A DNA stretch of 64,000 nt from Angustibacter sp049994355 (GCF_049994355.1 NZ_CP188257.1:1054001-1118000); one strand, 5' to 3'; shown: positions 9,224 through 19,150, counted from the first letter of the stretch. Notes: generated from the letters alone by a model not told the origin. Made by a program: numbers and translations.

Positions 9224-12200
9224 ATGAGCCTCACCGGCGTACTCGACGTCCTCACCGCTGACTCCGCGCTGGCAGCGGCCCGCGACCTGGCTCGTTCAGG
9301 TGCCGGCGGCGCGTTCGACCTGTCCGCGCCCGCAGGTGCCTGGCCCGCAGTGGCGGCCGTGCTGGCCAGCGCGACCGACCGCGGCGCCGCCCCTGCGCTG
9401 CTGGTGGTCACCGCGACCACCCGCGAGGCCGAGGACGTCGCCGAGGCACTGCGCTGCTTCCTGCCGCCGGACGCCGTGGTCGACTTCCCCTCCTGGGAGA
9501 CGCTGCCGCACGAGCGACTCAGCCCGCGCAGCGACACCGTGGGACGACGGCTGGCGGTGCTTCGTCGGCTCTCGCACCCGGACTCCGGCGACGAGACGGT
9601 CGGCCCGGTCTCGGTGGTGGTCGCGCCGGTGCGCGCCGTCCTGCAGCCCCTGGTCCGCGGGCTGGGTGACCTCGAGCCGGTCCGGCTCGCGGCCGGCGAC
9701 GCCGCCGACCTGGACGACGTCGCGCGCCGGCTGACCGCGGCGGCCTACTCGCGCACCGACCTCGTCGAGCGGCGCGGCGACTACGCCGTCCGCGGCGGCA
9801 TCCTGGATGTCTTCCCACCCACCGAGCAGCACCCGCTGCGGCTGGAGTTCTGGGGCGACACGGTGGAGGAGATCCGCTTCTTCGCGGTCGCCGACCAGCG
9901 CAGCCTCGAGGTGGCCCAGCACGGGCTGTGGGCGCCGCCGTGCCGAGAGCTGCTGCTCACCGACGACGTGCGCGCCCGGGCCGGCGAGCTGGCCGACCGG
10001 CTGCCCGGGGTGCGGGACATGCTCGAGAAGGTCGCCGAGGGTATCGCGGTCGAGGGCATGGAGTCGCTGACCCCGGCGCTCGTGGACGGCATGGAGCTGC
10101 TGGTCGACGTCCTGCCCGAGCGGGCGATGGTGCTGGTCTGCGACCCGGAGCGGGTGCGGGCCCGGGCGCACGACCTGGTGGCCACCAGCGAGGAGTTCCT
10201 CGGCGCCAGCTGGGCGAACGCCTCGGCCGGCAACGTGACCCCGGTCGACCTGGAGTCGCTGCTGGGCACGGCGTCCTTCCACAGCCTGGCGGACGTGCGC
10301 GAGCACGCGCTCGGCGGCGGCGTCCCGTGGTGGAGCATCGGTCCGTTCACCGTGGACGCCGAGACGGCCGTGGACGTCGGGGCGGTGCCGAGCTCGGCGC
10401 TGGAGTGGTCGGAGGTCGACGCCTACCGGGGCGAGACGGTACGGGCGCTGGACGACCTGGCCGGCTGGACGTCGTCCGGCTGGCGGGTCGTGGTGGTGAC
10501 CGAGGGGCACGGTCTGGCCCAGCGCGTGGTGGAGGTCCTCGGTGAGCGTGAGGTCGGCGCCCGGCTGGTCGGGGGGGTGGACGCCGCGCCCGAGCCCGGT
10601 CTGGTGCACGTCACGACCGGCCGGCTCGGTCGTGGCTTCGTCGCGCCGAACCTGCGGCTCGCGGTACTCACCGAGACCGACCTGACTGGCACCAGCGGGC
10701 AGGGGTCCACCAAGGACATGCGGCGGATGCCCTCGCGCCGGCGCAACGTGGTGGACCCGCTCCAGCTGCGGCCGGGCGACTACGTGGTGCACGAGCAGCA
10801 CGGCGTCGGGCGCTTCGTCGAGATGATGCAGCGCACGGTGGCCGGCTCGACCCGCGAGTACCTGGTGATCGAGTACGCGGCGAGCAGGCGCGGCCAGCCC
10901 GCGGACCGGCTGTTCGTGCCCAGCGACTCGCTCGACCAGGTCACCAAGTACGTGGGCGGCGAGGCGCCGACCCTGAACAAGCTGGGCGGCGGCGACTGGG
11001 CCAAGACGAAGGGCCGGGCCCGCAAGGCGGTCAAGCAGATCGCCGGCGAGCTGATCCGGCTGTACTCGGCCCGGATGGCCTCACCGGGCTACGCGTTCGG
11101 CGCGGACACACCGTGGCAGCGCGAGCTCGAGGACGCGTTCGCCTACGTCGAGACCCCTGACCAGCTGGTCACCATCGACGAGGTCAAGGCGGACATGGAA
11201 CGGTCCGTCCCGATGGACCGGCTGATCTGTGGCGACGTCGGCTACGGCAAGACCGAGATCGCGGTGCGCGCCGCGTTCAAGGCCGTGCAGGACGGCAAGC
11301 AGGTGGCCGTGCTGGTGCCCACGACCCTGTTGGTGCAGCAGCACTTCAACACGTTCTCCGACCGCTATGCCAACTTCCCGGTCGTGGTGAAGGCGCTGTC
11401 CCGCTTCCAGTCCGACAAGGAGGCCGAGGCGGTCAAGGAGGGGATCCGGGACGGCACCGCGGACGTCGTCATCGGTACCCACCGGCTGCTGACCAGCGAC
11501 TTCCGGTTCAAGGACCTCGGCCTGATCGTGGTCGACGAGGAGCAGCGCTTCGGGGTCGAGCACAAGGAGCAGCTCAAGGCGATGCGCACGGCGGTGGACG
11601 TGCTCGCGATGAGCGCCACGCCGATCCCGCGCACGCTCGAGATGGCCGTCACCGGGATCCGCGAGATGTCCACTCTCGCAACACCTCCGGAGGAACGGCA
11701 CCCGGTGCTGACGTTCGTCGGTGGCTACGACGAGAAGCAGATCGGCGCGGCCATCCGCCGCGAGCTGTTGCGCGACGGCCAGGTCTTCTACATCCACAAC
11801 CGGGTCAGCTCCATCGAGAGGGCAGCGAGCCGGCTGCGTGAGCTCGTCCCCGAGGCGCGGATCGCCGTGGCGCACGGACAGATGGGCGAGCACAAGCTCG
11901 AGCAGGTCGTGGTCGACTTCTGGGAGAAGAGGTTCGACGTCCTGGTCTGCACCACGATCGTGGAGACCGGGCTGGACATCAGCAACGCCAACACGTTGAT
12001 CCTGGAGCGGGCGGAGAACTTCGGCCTGTCCCAGCTGCACCAGCTGCGCGGTCGGGTGGGCCGGGGCCGCGAACGCGCTTACGCGTACTTCCTCTACCCG
12101 CCGGAGAAGCCGCTCACCGAGACGGCGTTGGACCGGTTGCAGACCATCGCCCAGCACACCGACCTCGGGTCGGGCATGGCCGTCGCGATGAAGGACCTCG

Positions 12201-12826
12201 AGATCCGTGGTGCCGGCAACCTGCTGGGCGGCGAGCAGTCCGGCCACATCGCCGGGGTCGGCTTCGACCTGTACGTGCGGCTGGTCGGCGAGGCGGTCGC
12301 GGAGTACCGCGGGGACGGCGAGCAGGCGCCCGCCGAGATGAAGGTCGAGCTGCCGGTCGACGCGCACCTGCCGCACGAGTACGTGCCGGGGGAGCGGCTG
12401 CGGCTGGAGGCGTACAAGAAGCTGGCCGACGCCGACGACGAGGCCGGGGTCGACGCAGTGCTCGCCGAGCTGGTGGACCGCTACGGCGAGCCGCCGGCGC
12501 CGGTGCAGAACCTGCTCGACGTGGCCCGCCTGCGGGTGCACGCGCGCCGCGCCGGGCTCACCGACGTCGCCTTGCAGGGCAACCAGGTGCGGTTCGCGCC
12601 GGTCGAGCTGCGCGAGAGCCAGCAGCTGCGGCTGAACCGCCTCTACCCGGGCGCGATCACCCGGCCCGCGGTGCGAGCCATCATGGTGCCCAAGCCGACC
12701 ACGGCGCGGATCGGTGGCCGCCCGCTGCGGGATGGCGAGGTGCTGGCCTGGGCGCGTGACCTGATCGACGCCGTGCTGCTGGACGGCGTGGCCGTGGCCG
12801 CAAAGGTCGCGGACGGGGCCAGCTGA
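9224..12826 (+). CDS. mfd: transcription-repair coupling factor Mfd
   Basis: About 1200 residues, normal for Mfd, a DNA translocase that removes RNA polymerase stalled at lesions and recruits UvrA. In order: UvrB-like N-terminal modules (HERLSPRSDTVGRRL, RRGDYAVRGGILDVFPP), the RNA-polymerase-binding Tudor-like domain (LRPGDYVVHEQHGVGRF), superfamily-2 helicase motor (ICGDVGYGKTEIAVRAAF Walker A, VVDEEQRFGV with DEEQ, SATPIPRTLEM, and the HQLRGRVGRGRE motif VI) and the C-terminal TRCF domain. The ATG at 9224 is preferred over an in-frame upstream start (9197) because GCAGGAG sits just before it. It begins the long co-directional housekeeping block. Confidence 0.97.
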   Translation: MSLTGVLDVLTADSALAAARDLARSGAGGAFDLSAPAGAWPAVAAVLASATDRGAAPALLVVTATTREAEDVAEALRCFLPPDAVVDFPSWETLPHERLSPRSDTVGRRLAVLRRLSHPDSGDETVGPVSVVVAPVRAVLQPLVRGLGDLEPVRLAAGDAADLDDVARRLTAAAYSRTDLVERRGDYAVRGGILDVFPPTEQHPLRLEFWGDTVEEIRFFAVADQRSLEVAQHGLWAPPCRELLLTDDVRARAGELADRLPGVRDMLEKVAEGIAVEGMESLTPALVDGMELLVDVLPERAMVLVCDPERVRARAHDLVATSEEFLGASWANASAGNVTPVDLESLLGTASFHSLADVREHALGGGVPWWSIGPFTVDAETAVDVGAVPSSALEWSEVDAYRGETVRALDDLAGWTSSGWRVVVVTEGHGLAQRVVEVLGEREVGARLVGGVDAAPEPGLVHVTTGRLGRGFVAPNLRLAVLTETDLTGTSGQGSTKDMRRMPSRRRNVVDPLQLRPGDYVVHEQHGVGRFVEMMQRTVAGSTREYLVIEYAASRRGQPADRLFVPSDSLDQVTKYVGGEAPTLNKLGGGDWAKTKGRARKAVKQIAGELIRLYSARMASPGYAFGADTPWQRELEDAFAYVETPDQLVTIDEVKADMERSVPMDRLICGDVGYGKTEIAVRAAFKAVQDGKQVAVLVPTTLLVQQHFNTFSDRYANFPVVVKALSRFQSDKEAEAVKEGIRDGTADVVIGTHRLLTSDFRFKDLGLIVVDEEQRFGVEHKEQLKAMRTAVDVLAMSATPIPRTLEMAVTGIREMSTLATPPEERHPVLTFVGGYDEKQIGAAIRRELLRDGQVFYIHNRVSSIERAASRLRELVPEARIAVAHGQMGEHKLEQVVVDFWEKRFDVLVCTTIVETGLDISNANTLILERAENFGLSQLHQLRGRVGRGRERAYAYFLYPPEKPLTETALDRLQTIAQHTDLGSGMAVAMKDLEIRGAGNLLGGEQSGHIAGVGFDLYVRLVGEAVAEYRGDGEQAPAEMKVELPVDAHLPHEYVPGERLRLEAYKKLADADDEAGVDAVLAELVDRYGEPPAPVQNLLDVARLRVHARRAGLTDVALQGNQVRFAPVELRESQQLRLNRLYPGAITRPAVRAIMVPKPTTARIGGRPLRDGEVLAWARDLIDAVLLDGVAVAAKVADGAS

Positions 12827-12907
12827 GGCTGACCCCGTAGGAGCCGTTCGCAGCCGTCAAGTTGTCACCTGCCGCAGCCCGGCCCGCCAGGTGCGCGCGC
12901 CGCTGCG

Positions 12908-12913
12908 TAGGAT
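12908..12913 (+). promoter_or_regulatory. -10 element TAGGAT for the lipoprotein/mazG operon
   Basis: TAGGAT 79 bp upstream of the lipoprotein GTG predicts a transcription start near 12920 and a ~72-nt leader ending in GAGAAGGGAAG before the GTG at 12992. Unlike many starts in the window this would be a leadered mRNA. Confidence 0.45.
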
Positions 12914-12991
12914 CGGTCGTTGCGAGCCCCGTGTCGAGCCGCTGACCAGGCACGAGGCGCGTTCCTGCACGTTCGAGAAGGGAAGCCCGCG

Positions 12992-13576
12992 GTGTCCGAC
13001 ATCCGGCGACGTTCCATCATCCACGATGTGAGACGAGGGTCGCGTTCCGCGCAGGCGCTCGTCGTCCTGGCCGTGGTTGCCGCCGTCGGCCTGTCGGCGT
13101 GCTCGCCGGCCAAGGTCGGCGCCGCCGCCATCGTGGGAGACAGCCGGATCACGTCCGCGCAGGTGAACAACGCCAGCGCGGGCATCCGCCAGGGCAACCC
13201 GCAGCTGGCGCAGGGCGAGGGCCTGGAGCGCACCGTGCTCTACTACCTCGTCATCGCGCCCTGGGTGCTGCCCACGGCGGCGGCCAACGGGCAGGGCGTC
13301 AGCAACCAGGAGGCCACCAAGCTGTTGCCGGATGCGAAGACCCCTGACCCGGACTCCGTGCTGGTGCTGCGCACGTTCATCGCCCTGCAGAAGATGCAGC
13401 AGGCCGGGCTGAGCGAGCCGCTCGCCCAGGTGCAGAAGGACATCGCCGCCGCCAACCCGAAGCTGAGCCCGCGGTACGGCACGTTCGACGCGAAGTCGAT
13501 GTCCATCGTGGACGCGCCGCCCAACTGGGTGGTCCCGCAGTCCGAGCCCACCGAGACCACGACCGAGCAGCCCTGA
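12992..13576 (+). CDS. SurA-N-like lipoprotein
   Basis: A 194-residue exported lipoprotein. After a positively charged start a hydrophobic stretch ends in the lipobox LSAC, giving a lipidated Cys. The following KVGAAAIVGDSRITSAQVNN matches the start of SurA/PrsA N-terminal chaperone domains, but there is no parvulin PPIase domain, so it is a truncated relative typical of actinobacteria beside mfd and mazG. The GTG at 12992 is chosen because GAGAAGGGAAG precedes it by about 7 bp. An in-frame TTG at 12920 would precede the signal sequence with an implausible extension. Its job is probably folding or quality control outside the membrane (inference). Confidence 0.8.
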   Translation: MSDIRRRSIIHDVRRGSRSAQALVVLAVVAAVGLSACSPAKVGAAAIVGDSRITSAQVNNASAGIRQGNPQLAQGEGLERTVLYYLVIAPWVLPTAAANGQGVSNQEATKLLPDAKTPDPDSVLVLRTFIALQKMQQAGLSEPLAQVQKDIAAANPKLSPRYGTFDAKSMSIVDAPPNWVVPQSEPTETTTEQP

Positions 13577-13602
13577 GCGGCGCACCGGACCCGGCGGCCA
13601 CG

Positions 13603-14676
13603 GTGAACGCGCAGCTCGTCCTGCTGCTCACCTCGCCGCGGGTGGCCGGCGGGCTGCTGACCCGCGCGGGCTGGCAGGTGATCGAGGCCGCCGACGCGGT
13701 GCTGTGCGACGACGTCACCGACCCGCTGCCGGCGGCGGTGCTCGAGTCGGGGATCGCGCTGGCCCAGCTTGACCCGAGCGGCCCGGGCCCGCGAGCCCGG
13801 GAGCTGGTCGATCAGGCACAGACCCGGCAGGTGGTCTGGCTCGGCTCCCCGGACGGCGACCCCGGCCTGACCGACGCGCTGGCCGACGAGCTGTCCCGGG
13901 TCGCGCAGCGCGACCAGCCGCCGGCCGTCGAGGTGCTGGTGGCCAGCCACGACGTGCCTGGTGCGCGGCTGCTGGACCTCGTCGCGGTGATGGACCGGCT
14001 GCGCTCGCCCGGTGGCTGTCCCTGGGACGCCGAGCAGACCCACCAGAGCCTGGTGCCCTACCTGGTCGAAGAGGCCTACGAGGCCGCCGAGGCGCTGGAG
14101 GCCGGTGACCCGGCGGCCGTGCGCGAGGAGCTCGGCGACGTCCTGCTGCAGGTCGTGTTCCACGCGCGGATGGCGCAGGAGGCCGACCAGCCGTTCGACG
14201 TCGACGACGTGGCCGCCGAGATCGTGGCCAAGCTGGTGCGTCGTCACCCGCACGTGTTCGCCGCCGACGGCGCCGTCAGCGGCGCCGCAGCCGACGCCGG
14301 GGTCGTCAGCGGCGCCGCCGGTCCGGAGCCGGCGGCCGGCCACGACGGCGCGACCGCGGCCCGCACGCGCACCGCCGCTCAGGTGCAGGCCAGCTGGGAC
14401 CAGCTGAAGGCCGCCGAGAAGGGGCGGGCCAGCATCCTGGACGGCATCCCGCTCGCCCTGCCCGCGCTGGCCCGGGCGGACAAGGTCCTCGGCCGGCTGG
14501 ACCGGGCCGGCGTCCTGACCGACGTGCTGGCCCAGCCCGTCGGGGACCCCGTCGCCGACCAGGCCATCGCCCTGGTCCGAGCGGCGCAGAGCGCGGGCGT
14601 CGATGCCGAGTCCGCCCTGCGGGCCGGGGTGCGTGAGCTGGAACGTCGCCAACGCGAGAAGGAGGCAACGGCGTGA
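13603..14676 (+). CDS. mazG: nucleoside triphosphate pyrophosphohydrolase MazG
   Basis: A 357-residue protein whose middle and C-terminal parts are MazG, an all-alpha NTP pyrophosphatase that cleans (d)NTP pools: LRSPGGCPWDAEQTHQSL (~residues 133-150), EEAYEAAEAL and EELGDVLLQVVFHARMA carry the metal-binding E-E-x-D pattern. A shorter second segment with KAAEKGRASILDGIP and the C-terminal LRAGVRELERRQREKE follows. The first ~125 residues are an extra domain common in actinobacterial MazG. A low-complexity Ala/Gly insert (~residues 225-255) interrupts the two MazG parts. The GTG start has no clear Shine-Dalgarno and the N-terminus is uncertain. The stop overlaps the next start (GTGA). Confidence 0.9.
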   Translation: MNAQLVLLLTSPRVAGGLLTRAGWQVIEAADAVLCDDVTDPLPAAVLESGIALAQLDPSGPGPRARELVDQAQTRQVVWLGSPDGDPGLTDALADELSRVAQRDQPPAVEVLVASHDVPGARLLDLVAVMDRLRSPGGCPWDAEQTHQSLVPYLVEEAYEAAEALEAGDPAAVREELGDVLLQVVFHARMAQEADQPFDVDDVAAEIVAKLVRRHPHVFAADGAVSGAAADAGVVSGAAGPEPAAGHDGATAARTRTAAQVQASWDQLKAAEKGRASILDGIPLALPALARADKVLGRLDRAGVLTDVLAQPVGDPVADQAIALVRAAQSAGVDAESALRAGVRELERRQREKEATA

Positions 14677-16388
14677 GCGAAGCCGGCACGGTCCCCGAGA
14701 GCTTCCGGCAAACGGCGCGCACGGCGCTGGACGTCCTGCTGGAGTGCGATCCGGCGGCCGCGACCGCGCTCGGCGACCACCGCTTCGACCGGCGGCTGCC
14801 CGACGTGTCACCGACCGGCGTCCAGCGTCGGCTGAGCGACCTGGCCGACGCGACCGGAGCCCTGGACGACCTGGACGAGTCCCAGCTCGACCTGCAGGAC
14901 CGGGTCGACCTGGAGATGCTGCGCACCCGGCTGACCGCGCGCACCTGGGCGCTCGGTGAGCTCGCCGAGCAGACCTGGGATCCGCTGGGCACCCTGCCCG
15001 GAGCGGCCATCTACCCGCTGGTGGCCCGGGACACCGGCGACCCCGACGAGCGGGCCCTCGCAGTGCTGGCCCGGCTGGCCGCCGTCCCGGCGTACCTGGA
15101 GGCGGTCCGCGCGCAGCTCGGCGAGATGCCGCAGGTGCACGTGGAGACCGCCGTGCTGCAGACCCGTGGCGCGGTCAGCCTGCTCGGCGAGCCGGTGGAC
15201 GCGCTGGTCGCGCGGACCACTGCGCCGCTGCCCGGTCTGGACGACGCCCGCTCGGCCGCGGCGACCGCCCTCGAGCAGCACGCCGGCTGGCTCGCCGACC
15301 GACTGCCGGAGTGCCACCGCGACCCGCGGCTCGGCGAGCGGGCCTTCGCGGCCAGGCTCTGGTACAGCCTGGACACCGCGACCGGCCCGGACGCACTGCT
15401 GGACCGCGCCGAGAGCGACCTGATGGCCGTCGAGGACCAGATCGCCGAGGTCGCCGCGCGGTTGGCCCCCCTGCTCGGCGTGCAGGAGCCGGGACTGACC
15501 CGGGTGCGCGCCGTCCTGGACGCGCTCGCCGCGGGCGCGCTGGTCACCGACGCGACGGTGCTGGACCGCTGCCGCTCGCACCTGGACGACCTGACCGCCC
15601 TGGTGCGCGAGCACGACCTGGTCAGCGTGCCGGACGACGCCGTCGAGGTGATCGAGATGCCGCAGGCGCGTCGCGGCGTCGCGGTGGCCTACTGCGACCC
15701 GCCCGGCCCGCTCGAGGCCGACCTGCCCGGCGGCGGCCCGCCGCCGACCTTCTTCGCGGTGGCGCCGACGCCCGACGGCTGGAGCGAGCAGCAGGTCGCC
15801 TCGTTCTACCGCGAGTACAACGACCACATGCTGCGCAACCTCACCGTGCACGAGGCGATGCCGGGGCATGTGCTGCAGCTGGCGCACGCGCGCCGGTTCC
15901 GCGGCTCGACGCCGGTCCGCTCGGCGCTGCGCAGCGGCACCTTCGTGGAGGGATGGGCGGTCTACGCCGAGCGCGCGGTGGTCGAGCTGTGCGAGCGGCT
16001 CGAGCCCGGCTCGGTGACCGCCCTGGGTCAGCGCATGCAGCAGCTGAAGATGCAGCTGCGCTGCACCATCAACGCCATCCTCGACGTCCGGGTGCACTCA
16101 CGCCGGATGACCGAGGCCGAGGCCATCACCCTGATGGTCGAGCGCGGGCACCAGGAGGAGGGCGAGGCCACCGGCAAGTGGCGACGGGCCCTGCTCACGA
16201 GCGGCCAGCTGTCGACCTACTACGTCGGCTGCACCGAGGTGAGCGCGCTCGCCGACCAGCTGCGTGCGGTGCGGCCCCAGCACAGCGACCGCGCGCTGCA
16301 CGACGAGCTGCTCTCGCACGGCTCACCCCCACCACGCCTGCTGGCCGGCCTGGTCGGGGCCGAGGCCGGCAGCGAGGAGCAGGCGTGA
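14673..16388 (+). CDS. DUF885 family putative metallo-hydrolase
   Basis: A 571-residue cytosolic DUF885 protein, an alpha-helical family related to zinc peptidases. Supporting motifs are NLTVHEAMPGHVLQLAHARRF, in which HEAMPGH is the HExxH-like metal motif, the upstream ASFYREYNDHML, and the downstream FVEGWAVYAERAV with the third-ligand-type Glu. Length is normal. It overlaps mazG and the following amidohydrolase by 4 bp at each end (GTGA), so it is translated as part of a tight operon. Its substrate is unknown. Confidence 0.85.
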   Translation: MSEAGTVPESFRQTARTALDVLLECDPAAATALGDHRFDRRLPDVSPTGVQRRLSDLADATGALDDLDESQLDLQDRVDLEMLRTRLTARTWALGELAEQTWDPLGTLPGAAIYPLVARDTGDPDERALAVLARLAAVPAYLEAVRAQLGEMPQVHVETAVLQTRGAVSLLGEPVDALVARTTAPLPGLDDARSAAATALEQHAGWLADRLPECHRDPRLGERAFAARLWYSLDTATGPDALLDRAESDLMAVEDQIAEVAARLAPLLGVQEPGLTRVRAVLDALAAGALVTDATVLDRCRSHLDDLTALVREHDLVSVPDDAVEVIEMPQARRGVAVAYCDPPGPLEADLPGGGPPPTFFAVAPTPDGWSEQQVASFYREYNDHMLRNLTVHEAMPGHVLQLAHARRFRGSTPVRSALRSGTFVEGWAVYAERAVVELCERLEPGSVTALGQRMQQLKMQLRCTINAILDVRVHSRRMTEAEAITLMVERGHQEEGEATGKWRRALLTSGQLSTYYVGCTEVSALADQLRAVRPQHSDRALHDELLSHGSPPPRLLAGLVGAEAGSEEQA

Positions 16389-17992
16389 TCGACCTGGTGC
16401 TGTACGGCGGGGTGGTCTTCGACGGCGAGCAGCGCGTGCCCGGGGCCAGCGCGGTCGCGGTCGATGGCGGCCGGGTGGTCGCGGTCGGGACGGACGACGA
16501 GGTGCGCGCGATCGCTGGGCCGGCCAGCGAGGTGGTCGACCTGGCCGGCCGGCTGGTGCTGCCCGGTTTCACCGACGCGCACGTGCACCCGGTGCAGGGC
16601 GGGGTGGAGCGGCTGGGCTGCGACCTGACCGGCGCGCTGGACGCCGCGGACGCGCTGGCCCGGGTGCGTCGGTTCGCGCAGGCGCACCCCGAGGTGGCGT
16701 GGATCGTCGGCGGCGGCTGGCTCAAGGAACACTTCCCCGGCGGGCTGCCCACCGCCGTCGAGCTGGACGGCGCCGTGCCGGACCGTCCGGTCATGCTGCG
16801 CGACAACAGCCACCACGCGGTCTGGGTGAACAGCGCGGCGCTGCGCGTCGCCGGTGCGCAGAGTGCGGGGACGCTGCACGAGGAAGAGATGGACCAGGTC
16901 GTCGCGCACGTTCCGGCCGAGTCCCTGGACGAGCAGGTGTCCGGCCTGCTCGAGGCCCAGCGCTACCTGCACTCGCTCGGGGTGACCGGCTGGCAGGACG
17001 CCATCATCGGCGACTACGCCGGGCACGGCGACCCGACCGAGGCATACCTGGCGGTCCAGGCGCGTGGCCTGCTCACCGCCCGGGTGGTCGGCGCGCTGTG
17101 GTTCCCGCGCGGCACCAGCGACGACAACCTCGCGGACGTCGTCGCGGACCTGGTCCGCCGGCGGGCGCGGATCGCCGGCGAGCCGGGCGGCCGGTTCCTG
17201 GCCGGCACCGTCAAGGTCATGCAGGACGGCGTGGTCGAGAGCCGCACCGCCGGGATGAGCGAGCCGTACGTCGACCCGCCCGGCTGCGCCTGCGGCGAGC
17301 CGGTCACCGGCCTGTCCTACGTCGACCCGGCGGTGCTGCGCGAGGCGGCGGTCCGGCTGGCCCGCAACGCCTTCCAGCTGCACGTGCACGCCATCGGCGA
17401 CCGCGCGGTGCGCGAGGCGCTGGACGCCCTCGAGGCCGCGCTCGCCGACCCGGATGCCGCGCCGGACCTGCGCCACCACGTGGCGCACGTGCAGGTGGTC
17501 GACCCGCGGGACGTCGCGCGGTTCGCCCCGCTCGGGGTCACCGCGAACCTGCAGGCGCTGTGGGCCTGCCACGAACAGGCGATGGACGAGCTCAACATCC
17601 CGCTGCTCGGCCCGCTACGCGCGTCCTGGCACTACCCGTTCGGCGACCTGGCCCGCAGCGGCGCCGCGCTGGCCATGGGCTCGGACTGGCCAGTCTCCTC
17701 ACCGGACCCGCTGGCCGCCATCGAGGTGGCGGTGACCCGCCGCGAGCCGGGCGGCGACCGGCCACCACTGCTGCCCGACCAGGCGATCGACGTCCGCACC
17801 GCGCTCTCGGCGTACACGCTCGGCTCGGCCCGGGTCAATCACCTGGACGACGGCGGCCGGGTCGCGCCCGGAGCGCTGGCTGACCTGGTCGTGCTGGACC
17901 GTGACGTGCTCGCCGTCCCGAACGACGAGATCGCCGCGGTGCGCGTCGACCTGACGCTGGTGGACGGCCGGCCGGTCTGGGAGCGCTCGTGA
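16385..17992 (+). CDS. YtcJ-like amidohydrolase
   Basis: A 535-residue metal-dependent hydrolase of the amidohydrolase_3/YtcJ type. GFTDAHVHPVQGG supplies the first two metal His residues; LHVHAIGDRAVREAL, HHVAHVQVV and GSDWPVSSPDPL supply later ligands and the catalytic Asp. A small beta-sandwich surrounds the barrel (VIDLVLYGGVVFDGE at the start, RVDLTLVDGRPVWE at the end). The GTG at 16385 is the start because it overlaps the DUF885 stop as GTGA; the open frame running further upstream is only a shadow of that gene. Substrate is unknown, probably a formamide- or exoenzyme-type amide. Confidence 0.88.
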   Translation: MIDLVLYGGVVFDGEQRVPGASAVAVDGGRVVAVGTDDEVRAIAGPASEVVDLAGRLVLPGFTDAHVHPVQGGVERLGCDLTGALDAADALARVRRFAQAHPEVAWIVGGGWLKEHFPGGLPTAVELDGAVPDRPVMLRDNSHHAVWVNSAALRVAGAQSAGTLHEEEMDQVVAHVPAESLDEQVSGLLEAQRYLHSLGVTGWQDAIIGDYAGHGDPTEAYLAVQARGLLTARVVGALWFPRGTSDDNLADVVADLVRRRARIAGEPGGRFLAGTVKVMQDGVVESRTAGMSEPYVDPPGCACGEPVTGLSYVDPAVLREAAVRLARNAFQLHVHAIGDRAVREALDALEAALADPDAAPDLRHHVAHVQVVDPRDVARFAPLGVTANLQALWACHEQAMDELNIPLLGPLRASWHYPFGDLARSGAALAMGSDWPVSSPDPLAAIEVAVTRREPGGDRPPLLPDQAIDVRTALSAYTLGSARVNHLDDGGRVAPGALADLVVLDRDVLAVPNDEIAAVRVDLTLVDGRPVWERS

Positions 17993-19077
17993 GCGCCCTG
18001 GTCGATGCCCAGCGGGCCGCCGCCCGCGAGCTGCTCGACCCGGCGGCGCTGGCCTACTACGAGTCCGGTGCGGGCAGCGAGATCACCCGCCGGGAAGCCA
18101 GGGCCGCCTGGAGCCACTACCGGCTGCGACCGCGGGTGCTGACCGACGTGGCCGACGTCGACCTCTCGCTGGAGCTCTTCGGGGCCCGGTTGCGCACCCC
18201 GCTGCTGGTCGCGCCGACCGCCTTCCACCGGTTGGCGCACGCCGAGGGTGAGCTGGCCACCGCGCGCGGCGCCACGGCGTCCGGGTCGTTGATGGTGGTG
18301 TCCACCCGTAGCTCGACCCCGCTCGAGGTCGTCGCCGAGGCGTGCGGCGGGCCCTGGTGGTTCCAGGTGTACGCGACCCGCGACCCCGCCGTGCACCGGG
18401 CACTCGCCCTGCGGGCCCGCGACGCCGGCGCGACCGCGCTGGTACTGACCGGCGACACCCCCTACGTCGGGCGCAAGCCCCGCTCGGACGGCCCGGGCGT
18501 GCCCGGCATCGAGCAGATGATCGCGGTGAACACGGCCCAGCACCTGGCCCCGGGCGCCGCCGCCGACGCGGTCGACCAGACACCGGCGGTCACCGTGGCG
18601 ATGATCGACGAGCTGGCCACGCTGACCGGACTGCCGGTGCTGGTCAAGGGCGTGCTGCGCGGCGACGAGGCGGCCCGCTGCGTGGCCGCCGGCGCTGCGG
18701 GCGTGGTGGTGTCCACCCACGGCGGCCGACAGCTCGACCGGGTGGTGCCCAGTGCGTACGCGCTGCCGGACGTCGTCGCGGCCGTGGGCGAGCGGGTGCC
18801 GGTGCTGGTGGACGGCGGGATCTGCAGCGGGCTGGACGCGCTGACCGCGCTGGCCCTGGGAGCTCGCGCCGTGCTGCTCGGACGGCCCGTGCTTTGGGCG
18901 CTCGCCGCTGGCGGCGCGGACGGCGTGCGCGAGCTGCTGGACACCCTGGGCGACGACCTGGAGCACGTGATGGCGCTGGCCGGGGCGCCCCGGCTGGCCG
19001 ACCTGACGCCCGATCTGGTCACTGCGGGGGGCGGCGCGACGGCGTGGGGTCACGGGGCCTCGGACCCGGGGCACTAG
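17989..19077 (+). CDS. FMN-dependent alpha-hydroxy-acid oxidase
   Basis: A 362-residue enzyme of the lactate/glycolate/mandelate oxidase family, oxidising a 2-hydroxy acid to a 2-oxo acid with FMN. Family signals: YYESGAGSEIT near the start, APTAFHRLAHAEGE, VLTGDTPYVGRK, LVKGVLRGDEA with the FMN Lys, the catalytic STHGGRQLD (family norm SNHGGRQLD, here Ser-Thr), and the phosphate-binding VDGGICSGLDAL and ALGARAVLLGRP. The GTG overlaps the amidohydrolase stop. Its TAG stop also forms the first three bases of the presumed enolase -10 element. Substrate is not decidable. Confidence 0.88.
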   Translation: MSALVDAQRAAARELLDPAALAYYESGAGSEITRREARAAWSHYRLRPRVLTDVADVDLSLELFGARLRTPLLVAPTAFHRLAHAEGELATARGATASGSLMVVSTRSSTPLEVVAEACGGPWWFQVYATRDPAVHRALALRARDAGATALVLTGDTPYVGRKPRSDGPGVPGIEQMIAVNTAQHLAPGAAADAVDQTPAVTVAMIDELATLTGLPVLVKGVLRGDEAARCVAAGAAGVVVSTHGGRQLDRVVPSAYALPDVVAAVGERVPVLVDGGICSGLDALTALALGARAVLLGRPVLWALAAGGADGVRELLDTLGDDLEHVMALAGAPRLADLTPDLVTAGGGATAWGHGASDPGH

Positions 19078-19080
19078 GCT
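19075..19080 (+). promoter_or_regulatory. enolase -10 element overlapping the upstream stop codon
   Basis: TAGGCT, whose TAG is also the stop codon of the preceding oxidase gene. It predicts transcription from about 19087, giving a ~64-nt leader with GAGGAGCAGCAG ahead of the eno GTG. A recognisable -35 box is absent. Confidence 0.45.
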
Positions 19081-19150
19081 CGGAGGCGGCGTCGCCGGGC
19101 CCCGGACGAGGCCTTGAGACCATCTCAGTCGAGCCCGAGGAGCAGCAGTC

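Noticed and set aside
11081..12541. 486-codon minus-strand frame inside mfd
   Set aside because: A shadow of mfd with no domain and a composition typical of antisense frames.
15311..16384. Upstream in-frame extension of the amidohydrolase
   Set aside because: It runs inside the DUF885 gene. The GTG at 16385 overlapping that gene's stop is the natural start.
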